From contig NW_006763145.1 in the NCBI RefSeq assembly GCF_000264905.1, forward strand, positions 784,449 to 848,448: a stretch of 64,000 bases of DNA. Direction: 5' to 3'. The position numbers were made by a program, and so were the translations under genes. The notes under the pieces are model-generated. The model ran no database searches, was not told where the DNA came from, and was given only the letters and a program-made list of their open reading frames with translations. How positions within the stretch are numbered: position 1 is the stretch's first letter; each line of letters opens with the position of its first letter. Below are positions 55,576 to 64,000 of the stretch, piece by piece. The stretch is from Stereum hirsutum FP-91666 SS1 (Eukaryota; Basidiomycota; Agaricomycetes; Russulales; Stereaceae).

Positions 55576-57963
55576 CTAAAACTCCCCCCTCCACCACGCC
55601 CCTGGTCTTCCCCCTCCCCCAATCGTCCTAACAGCCCCACTACTCTGACTCCCCTGCACCCCCGTCCCATTCCCAACCCCATCGCCACTAAATATCCACG
55701 CCCCGCTCCCCACACTTCCGAAAACCAAATTTCCCCCTTCCTCATCCAGAGACGCAGAGCCATTATAGGTCATCACGAGGGTCGGTGCCGGTGTTACGGT
55801 GCTAGAGCCGGAAAGAGAGAGATTGAGGGCGGAGAGCGGGACGGATGTGGTGTTATAGTTTAGGTTCGTGGCGAGGATAAGTTTTGACGTCGTTGACGAA
55901 TTGGAAGAAGACGTGGTATTGAGTGTCCATATCCCAACATCGACCCTCTCATCCGTCACCACATGCTGATAACTCGACATTGTTCCATTCTCATTGGACG
56001 AAGGATACGGCAATATATAAGGCGTGATAGTAGGCAACGCGAGCGCGAAGGCTGACGAGGCCGCTTTGATGTCGTCTGTCGTGGGGTCGGACCAGGAGAC
56101 TACGCCGAGTGCGCCTGCGTTTATGGCTACTATGGCTTGGACGAGCCATTCGAGGCCTGTGGGGTTTCGGGGCCAGTATCTGTGTAAATTAAGAGGTTTG
56201 TGGGTGATAAATGAAGTTGGATGGAAGAAGGAAAGGGAGGGAGATGGACGTACTCTGCTTCGCCGAAAGCTTGTGGGACCGTCCATACACTACGTCGGCG
56301 ACAAAAAGCAACATCCAAAGATCAGTATACACTCGCATCGAACAATCGAAAAAAAGAAAAGAAAAAAAAAAACTACCTCTTCGTCCTCTCCATGCCCAAA
56401 GCCTCCAACCTCTGCCCAAACACCTCCACCCTGTTCCTAACATCTTCGAACCCCCCTGCACAATTATCACACCCACAACACCCCTGCTCCTCATCACACA
56501 CCGTGTCCCACGTCACACTCCAGCTCACATTATTCCCTACACTATACGCATCCTGCATCACCACGTCCACGCCGTCCACATAGCCCTCGAAATAATAGTC
56601 CGCGCAGTTAAGGACGAGCGAGATGGGGCGGTAGGGGTCTATGGAGCGTATGAGTGCGGAAGTGGAGGAGGGGGATGAGGATCCGGTGGTGGGAACGGAG
56701 GTGCCGTCGGGTTCGTCGGTTGTGTAGTAGAGGAGGAGGGAGCGGCGGGAGGTGAGTTGGGAGAGCTGAGAGGTTACGGAGGTGTGGTTTTGGAAGGTGC
56801 TGCGAGTGAATGGATGAGTTAGGATGTGTGGGTGAAGAGGTAGAGGCTGAGAAAACGAAGAAAATAAACGTACTTGCGCATGTCATACATGAGGTAGAGC
56901 CCGAGTTCTTCCATCTTGTCGAGTACAGCATTGAATCCAGCTGCATTGTCGGAAAAAGGATCTGTGTCGGGAATAGGATGGATGATGTTGAAACTGCGAT
57001 ATGAATGAATCAGTTTATATGGAAAAAGCGCCAAGATTGTAATAAGTAGGCAACGGTGCTACCGCGACGCCACTCAGACTGAAGCTCTGAAGTAGAAAGC
57101 CAAAAATAGGCCAGTCACCGTGCGCCACACAGCCCCTATTCGTTCTACCAAACCACGAAACGAACATGCCATCAGCAGATATGACTCACCCCTGTTCCTT
57201 CAACGTCTCCAACACACTCACATTCCCCACCAACCAATCAAAACTCGTATAATATCCCACAGGAAACACCGCTTCGTACCCGTTCGCATCTCCCCCACTG
57301 CTTGCACCCTGTCCAAAAGGTTTCGCAAGCAACCCTCCTGTCCGTAAATCCATCTTCGTCACGCTCCCGATGGACGAATTGGGTTCGGGGAGGTAGTATA
57401 GTTGAGTCTGCGCCGAGAACGTCTGCGAACCGTCTGTAGTCGATGCGGAACAGGTGATGTTATACGCCTCCAGACTCGGTTCTATAGACAGATCCGAAAT
57501 CTGAAACGTCAAGTCCGTCGTCCCATTCAACCATACCGTCCCCTTTGCGAACTCCGTCCCTCCAATACTTGCCGTCACATTCAACAATTGCCCTTGTCCG
57601 TCATTGCCGTCGAGCGTGATGTCCTCTGCACCGGCTATGGCTTCATAGCGAAGTAAGGCATCTACGATGATGCTTGTTTGGAGAGACGAGTCTTCGGGGA
57701 GGTAGGGACGGAGGGCGGGCGTGCAGCGGAGTGCGAGGAGGGGTGTGAGTGAAGTGGTGGGTTGGGTAAATTGGCCGGTGGGGGGAACTACGGTTTCATT
57801 TTTCATGTAGACTTTGCCGCACCTGGGAGCAATGCGGAAGGATAAGGTAAAGTTGCGAAAGAGAGAAAATGAGTTGGGGAGAGGATATGACATACCATGT
57901 CTGGGCGTGCACGAGCGAGATGAACAACGAAATGAACGAGTATTCTCGAAAGAGGATCTTCAT
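55576..57963 (-). CDS. secreted glycoside-hydrolase-like (TIM-barrel) protein
   Basis: It starts at 57963 with a signal peptide (MKILFREYSFISLFISLVHA, then QTW/CGKVYMKN across an intron). The first domain is beta-rich and N-glycosylation-rich: TPALRPYLPEDSSLQTSIIV, YNITCSASTTDGSQTFSAQT. A barrel-like part follows: EAVFPVGYYTSFDWLVGNVS, FNIIHPIPDTDPF, LDKMEELGLYLMYDMRK, LLYYTTDEPDGTS (a candidate acid region), VVMQDAYSVGNNVSW, VWTVPQAFGEAEYWPRNPTG and INAGALGVVSWSDPTTDD. The end is Ser/Gly-rich at 55576. Fungal homologues are usually labelled glycoside hydrolase subgroup catalytic core. I cannot give a CAZy family or substrate. It probably acts on wall or plant polysaccharide outside the cell. 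Five or six introns interrupt it. Confidence 0.7.
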
Positions 57964-58956
57964 TCTTTCCTTCAATCAGTTCTTGGGCTTGTTGTTGGGT
58001 ATCAAGAGATGGGGGTATCAGTGGCCGGAAAACAGGGTAGGCACCCCTCAGCTATTATAGTCGACCAAGAACACTATACTGTCGGATGACAGGGTCAGGT
58101 TTGTCGGACCACTCCAACAGAAGTGGAAACGCCTACGATAGACGGTCTCGTGGCTATGTACTTCAGCTAGAAGAAGTCTACAGCCAAAAAGCAGGCCGCA
58201 AGACGATGCAGCCAAAGTGTTCAAGCTGAGCACGAGGGAATTGGACAACAAGAATAACAACCACCAGGAATGAACAGAAAAAACTCAAGTCGGATCGGGC
58301 TGCATGGGGAAATGCTCGGAAGTCGAACTCATGACGAGCGCTTGTTGCTCGTGGCTTGTTGCCCGGAGGAGAAACTGTGGAGACGGAGGCAGGCGCAACG
58401 GAACCCACGGAACCGGAGCATCCACGTGGAGGTCCCGAGAGGGTCATTGTGGCGTCTGTGTGGCGTGCACATGGACTTTCTGTACCCGCACAAAGACTGG
58501 AGTAAATATTGTTGAGACAAAAAAATACTCTGATAAAAGCCTTACTCTATCTCATGATGATATCATCAATTAATATCGCTTCTCGATGAGACACTGACGT
58601 ATGCAGACTTCAGGAGATGAGGATAATTTGGAACTGATGAACGATGGGCCTAGGCTGGGCCTAACGTCTGGGAGTTGCAGTATATTAGGAGTATATCACG
58701 TTAATGCGAGGTCTCAGATCCTAACCATATGTTGTATATTACTACTACGGAGCGATGTATGTGCACTAATAATACTGAGTACAGCAGCCACCGGTGATCG
58801 GAGGACTCTCGGAGTGACAATGCATATACCTTACTTGACATCAAAAGTAATCAGTCGTCGACATCTTCAGAAATGCTCGGAGCAAAAGAGAGTCTGCTAG
58901 CAGAGAGAACCGATGTGTCATAGGGCAATTCATTCTGGAATGAGTGAGATCAAGGA
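57964..58956. other. intergenic between the glycosidase-like and STAND genes
   Basis: About 1 kb. Short frames only. It contains the presumed promoter of the glycosidase-like gene and the 3' flank of the STAND gene. Confidence 0.4.
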
Positions 58957-61900
58957 TTAGTATCGTACCGACCAAACCTGAATGAAATAAGGCTTCGACT
59001 GTGGGCGAAGACTCACCTTATCTGAGGTAACAAGTTTCGCTCCCCTCTTCCGCAGGAGTTGCACGACGGCTCGTTTGTTCTTGTAAAGTGCGGCCGATAG
59101 TGCGCTACCGTACTTGCCCGACTGTAAATTGATATCCGCCCCATATTTGATGAGAAGATGTATGATAGTAATATGGCCACCAGAGGACGCCGCTTGGAGT
59201 GCGGTGCCATAATCTCCTCCTTCTGCGTTTACCGAGGCCCCTTTGTCAAGCAGTAGTTGCACAATATCGTCCATACCATGATATGACGCGGATTGGAGTG
59301 AGGTGCCCCAGTTACTACCGATGTGAGCGTCCACATTATACCCATTTTTGAGCAAGATCTTCACAACTTCTCTGCGACCACGATCTAAAGCCGCATAGAA
59401 CGCATTCCCGTAGATACCACCCTGAGCATTGACATTGACCCCCTTTTCCAGCAGGAGTTGTACGATCTCCTTATGACCTCCGTGTGAGGCTGCTTGAAGC
59501 GGATTGCCATAATGACCACATAGTGCCCCTGGGCTGGCCTTCTTGTACAGTAATAGTTGTACGACATGCATGTGACCACCGGTCGACGCTGCCTGAAGGG
59601 CAGTACCGTACTTGCCGCCCTCTATATTTACCTCGGCGGCTTTGTCGAGTAATAGCTCTACAATGGATATGTTGCCAACAAGAGCTGCTGCTTGCAACGC
59701 GGTACCGTACTGACTTCCCTCCACATTCAGATTGATCTGAGCCCCTTTCTCGAGGAGCTCCTTCACGATACTTTCGTGGCCGTGGAATGATGCAGCCTGC
59801 AATGCACTGCCATAAAATCCTCCCTGAGCATTTATTGAGGCCCCTCTCTCTAGAAGAAGTTGGATGATTTCCTTGTGGCAAGCCAGTTCGATGAACTCCC
59901 GACTCCGGAATATATTGATCAAGCCGTTGTCGTGCGGATCGCGCCCAGATTGTTTCGCGCGCCGAAGGTCCTCGACATGTCTGTGTAGAGCCTCATATAC
60001 GACCGTACTAAAATCACGGTACCCTGGATCTATATCCTCGTCTGGCTCTTCATCGATGTCGAGAGCCATTGACATGCTGTGAATTTGACCCCCACACGAT
60101 GCCGCCTGGAGGGCATTTGCGTATTTACCTCCATGCGCATTGACGTCTGCCCCTTTCTCTAGCAGATACTCGACAATGTCTTTCTGTCCGCCTCGTATTG
60201 CTGCTTGAAGGGAGCTACCAAATTCTTGCCCTTGGTCGTTGACCTCGGCATGATTTGCAAGGAGAAGCTCTACGATGTCCCTATGGCCGTGATGAGATGC
60301 TGCCTGGAGAGCGGTGCCGTATCGACCACCCTGGCTATTCACATCAGCCCCGCTATTGAGAAGCAGTGTAACAACATCCTGGTGATTGGTAGCCGATGCA
60401 GCCTGGAGTGCATTGGAGTAGATTCCACCTTGTGTGTTGATCTCTGCACGATTATCAATAAGAAGTTGTACGATTGCTATATGGCCGTGATATGCTGCCG
60501 CCTGCAGTGCATTTCCATACCTGCCGCATCCAGTATTGATGCTAGCACCATTATCGAGCAAGAGCTGTACAACGCCCATGCTGCCACCATCTGCAGCTGC
60601 TTGCAATGCAGTACCATAGAAGCCCGCTTTCTTGTTAATCTCTACTCCACTACGAAGGAATGTATGAACAATGTCCTCGTAACCAGTGTATGAGGCTGCT
60701 TGCAGTGCATTACCATATCTGCCGCACTGAGAATGAATATCGGCGCCTTTGGCGAGGAGCAGCAAGGCTATGTCTTTGTGACCCTTGTATAATGCAGCTT
60801 GAAGGGGGCTACCGAAGTAGCCGCCCGGTGCATTCACATCAGCTCCGTTCTCGAGCACATGCTGTACAACGAATTGGGCGCCGTGAACCGTGGCACAATA
60901 CAAGAGCGTCGGGGTGGGCTGTTCTCGATATGCAAAGTCACGATGCACCCTCCAGTGCCACACCCAGCTGCCAAGCATCTCGGTATGCTCGTTTATTTCT
61001 AGTATAGCGTCACGGAGAGTGTTGTTGGGTTTCGCCACGCGTGATAAATGCGTCATCCAATAAGTGGCTGCATATAGCTCTAGACAAAAGCCGTCATGTT
61101 CATGCGCGCTCGTGAGATATACAAGGCAAGCATGTGCAAGGATCTCATGCGCTAGGTCGGCATCCAGGAAAAAGTAGCTATCCCGTATCCGACTCTGTAT
61201 CAAGTATTCCTTCACCGATGCGTGAGCCAGCTGTACATGTATACCATTCTGGTAATCGACACGTTTGTCCACCAGGCTGGAGCAGGTCTCGAGAACGTAG
61301 CTGGAGCTGAACGGTCGTTCCTGATCACTGAAGTGAGGTTTTTGAGACATGTCGTCGAAGTGGAGTGTTAAGGTCATAGTCTCTGCAGCCTCATTCATTG
61401 TGAGAGGGCGGAGTGAAAATGCTAGCCAGAGTAGTATACGTTTGGCATATGCACGGTCATCCTCTGGAATTGCCATCAGAGTACGTTCATAGGTCTCGTC
61501 AAGAGTCCGAGGGAGAGTTTTCAGAGCCTCAAGAAGTTTTGCTGGAGTACCGCATTTCTGAAGGGCCTCGAGCTGGCAGAAAGCCCATCTGAACCTAGTA
61601 TAGCATGCAATATTGAGCGTCAGCTGGAGCCGTGAAACTCAAAAAGAATACGCACATTCCATCAGCATCATGAACCAATTTCTTCTCGATTGTGGCACGG
61701 TCGGTCCTGTGTAACACTTTGAATCTCGTGTGGGCGTTATCTCCATAGAGCGAACTCTTGATATAGCGTGCAATGTCTCGATGAACTCCGACATTAATCC
61801 CAAGGTCAATTCGGTGTCCGCGAGAGACATCTTCAGCGATGGCGTTGTGAATGGAACCCGTTGGACGACTGGTGAGCACGATGTGTACACCCGACATAGC

Positions 61901-63817
61901 AGATTCAAGAAGTGACTTAAGAAACTGGGTCACACGGCCCGACTCCAAGTCAGAAGCGCATTCGTCGAGCGCATCGACAACGATATAAACATGCTCAAAA
62001 CTCGGTAGCATGTCGTGAAATGTCGACTGCAGCTCATCGAGAGAAAAATCCTTGCGGCCTAGGGTCTTCTGGTGAAGACGCTCAAGTGCAGCAGGGATCC
62101 CAGGAGAATAGTCCAGCAATTGCCTGCAAAGCGATAGAAGCAGACTCTCGCATGATTGTTGTGCTGGATGACGGAAGTCGAAGTAGTGGTAGGCAAGGGC
62201 GGCGGAGCTCTGTCCCTCTCTGATGACAGTGTAGCGTAGGCGGTTAATGATGGTGGAGCTGAAAGAGCGAGCTTGACGTTAAGAGAAATCGGCTTGTAAG
62301 AAGATGTTATACGTACCAGAGGACGCTCTTGCCACAGCCCGCTAAGGTAAGTAGTGCATCATTGAATAAGTAACAGTTTCGGATAGGTAGAAATTAAGTG
62401 ACTCACGCTTTCCCATGAGATATAGAGTCGATACCGTCCCATCTTTCCACTCCTTAAACTGTGATGAATCCAAGAGCCAAACACCAGTGTCCTTCGTGTG
62501 TCTGTCGCGAGCCTGCTTGTGGTTTTGTGGCATGTCTGGGGCGTCCAGCCATGCAATCAACGTCTGCCGTGTTTGAGCGTCTGCCACCGAAGTCTGTTGA
62601 ATACGACTGCATTTTTCCAGATTGAGTTTGACGAGACGTACTCTTAACGGTTTGTAGTTCGTCGGAGTATCGAATGACAGCGGATCTTATATCTTCGACT
62701 GTCGAGGAGTTGTCTGTGGACCAATCAGAAGCTAATATGGTGACTTGATATCATATTACTCACCGCCGAACTTTTCCGCGGCATCGCAAATACGAATGAG
62801 TATCTGCCTCACGGTCTTCTTCCCCTCAACGTCGAGTCCACTGCTATCTAGGGTCACGAGTAAAACATTGAGTTACTTTATTCCCAGTAACGACTTAAAA
62901 TATCAGAAGTACCTCCTTTCTGGTTTGCCACTTCTCCGAAGATGTCGGTGCTTATAGAGAGTATAGTCGCAGATACCAGGCTGTGTTCTTGTTTTATCAA
63001 ATTTTCAAGCTTTTCAAGAGACTTTGCTACGGCGCCATTCTGGCCTATAAGGACCTTGATGAATTGGACTTGATGTACGAGTCAGCACGTATTCATATAT
63101 CAGTAAGCTCAGACTCACGCCCTCGCCCAGTCTTGATAGCCTTTGTCGCGTTTCCGAAAATAACGAGCATGTGCGCCAGGGTCTTGACCATGTTAGTTCT
63201 GATGGGAATAGGGACATCGTGGCTAACGTAGATCTTGTAGCGTTCGAGCATGTTATTGAGGTTATCGAAGAGATCGACGATGTAATCGTAGCTTTTCTCA
63301 ACGTCCTTCGCGGCCTACGTGGAAAAGTCGCGATGTCCCAGTCAGTATTTACATCTTCGGATCCATAAGCGCAGAGATGCGGAAGACACACCGTGATCAG
63401 GAAGCTGATTGCCTTCAATATCGGCTTTGCTATCCCTGCGTCCTGTGACGTTCAAGAGACGACAATGAGCGCCACCGGATCGATGCTCAAGAAGGAGAGA
63501 ACCTCGATAAATCTCACCGGACTAGGCACAAGCGATAGTCCTTCCCCTGCTCCGTCGGATATCTGGTTGATAATCTCAAGGAAGGGTTTCAAGGCATTGC
63601 GGATTGACTTCCCCTTCTTCCGAAACGCAGCGAAACGGTCCTGGCGTTTCGTGATCTCCTCCATCAGTTCATCGATGTCGAGAGGGACGTCTTTCAGATC
63701 ATCGATCGTAACGTTTGTCTCTGATTTATACCTCGTCTTTGCGTCTAGCATTATCGCTGCGAACTGTGCCTCCGAAGGGCCAACGTCGCCAGTCTCTTCT
63801 TGAGCAGGAGCGGCCAT
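58957..63817 (-). CDS. Goodbye-NACHT-ankyrin STAND (NLR-like) protein
   Basis: It starts at 63817 (MAAPAQEETGDVGPSEAQFA). Residues about 20-115 match the fungal Goodbye domain (TRYKSETNVTIDDLKDVPLD, RFAAFRKKGKSIRNALKPFL). A helical region (GAVAKSLEKLENLIKQ) precedes the NACHT ATPase: Walker A GKPGCGKSVLW (about 62330, completed by splicing), Walker B VYIVVDALDE, sensor IVLTSRPTG. A winged-helix part follows (RILLWLAFSLRPLTMNEAAE). The C-terminus, in one 2.5 kb exon, has about 17 ankyrin repeats of 33-34 residues with the motif G.YG.ALQAAS. An insert of about 70 residues (about 60090-59880) splits the array. Such proteins are proposed to act in non-self recognition and programmed cell death in fungi. 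The ligand is unknown. Confidence 0.88.
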
Positions 63818-64000
63818 GGAGAACAGAAAACCTAGGGGTGATGGTGGTGGTGCAGTGATAGTAGCAGTCGTGGAAGAGGCGCCAGCGGAGCCTGAACCAA
63901 TCGATCTGTGGCGTATATATGGGCTTTATAATGTAGTAATATACTAAGAATAGAGCGTTTTCGCTGTCGAGTGCGACAGCTGTTGCGCGGGTGGGGCTGT
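63818..64000. promoter_or_regulatory. 5' flank of the STAND gene
   Basis: 183 bases upstream of the start, to the end of the window. ATATAT-like sequence near 63914-63920 could serve as a TATA element. Nothing else was recognised. Confidence 0.35.

Noticed and set aside
1..64000. tRNA or rRNA genes
   Set aside because: Looked for GGTTCRA-type T loops and rRNA-like conserved blocks. The few matches (for example near 19835 and 39597) lack pairing arms.

Overview
This window is nuclear DNA from a filamentous basidiomycete, almost certainly a mushroom-forming Agaricomycete. The evidence is the gene style (many 50-60 base introns with GTRNGT donors and CTRAY branch points), the families present (heme-thiolate peroxygenase, four DUF6533 seven-helix proteins, a Goodbye-NACHT-ankyrin STAND protein, a fungal Na/K-type P-ATPase) and the lack of any operon-like layout. 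I saw no tRNA, rRNA or CRISPR. Exon borders were read by eye from splice signals and reading phase.

Layout. 0-3.9 kb is gene-poor, with a decayed ~205-base tandem repeat. 3.9-4.9 kb is a six-exon REXO/ISG20-type RNase-H-fold gene whose acidic active site looks degraded. 5.5-6.7 kb (minus) is a secreted unspecific-peroxygenase-like enzyme. 7.9-10.2 kb (minus) is a fungal hypothetical protein whose 3' end has a decayed tandem copy. Divergent from it is glutamate 5-kinase (10.6-12.9 kb). 13.9-18.5 kb holds two tandem DUF6533 membrane proteins with a small MITE between them. A hAT-type MITE with a perfect 8-base target duplication lies at 20.04-20.36 kb. 21.2-24.0 kb (minus) is a membrane-anchored protein kinase with VAIR in place of VAIK. 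26.4-27.2 kb is an Mcp1/DUF1691-like protein and 27.8-33.5 kb the Na/K-type P-ATPase, both on minus. 36.3-37.9 kb is a single-pass membrane protein.

40.0-43.4 kb is the most unusual part. Behind a TATA-like promoter lie seven copies of a 62-76 base element. Each can fold into the same nested-stem structure, with paired (compensatory) substitutions between copies. Five of the seven stop 5-9 bases before a good 5' splice site and are followed by a 51-60 base intron. No single reading frame stays open across the copies, so I read this as a spliced, probably non-coding transcript built from duplicated exons. It abuts a truncated duplicate of the 36.3-37.9 kb gene tail.

44.3-54.9 kb is a large inverted duplication. 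A divergent pair (3-ketodihydrosphingosine reductase and a DUF6533 protein) is present twice in mirror image. The C-terminal tail of the left DUF6533 gene appears flipped to the opposite strand beside a 207-base TIR element. 55.6-58.0 kb (minus) is a secreted glycoside-hydrolase-like protein. 59.0-63.8 kb (minus) is a Goodbye-NACHT-ankyrin STAND (NLR-like) gene with about 17 near-identical ankyrin repeats.

The genes do not form one pathway. The recurrent theme is local duplication (tandem, inverted and partial) together with small non-autonomous DNA elements.
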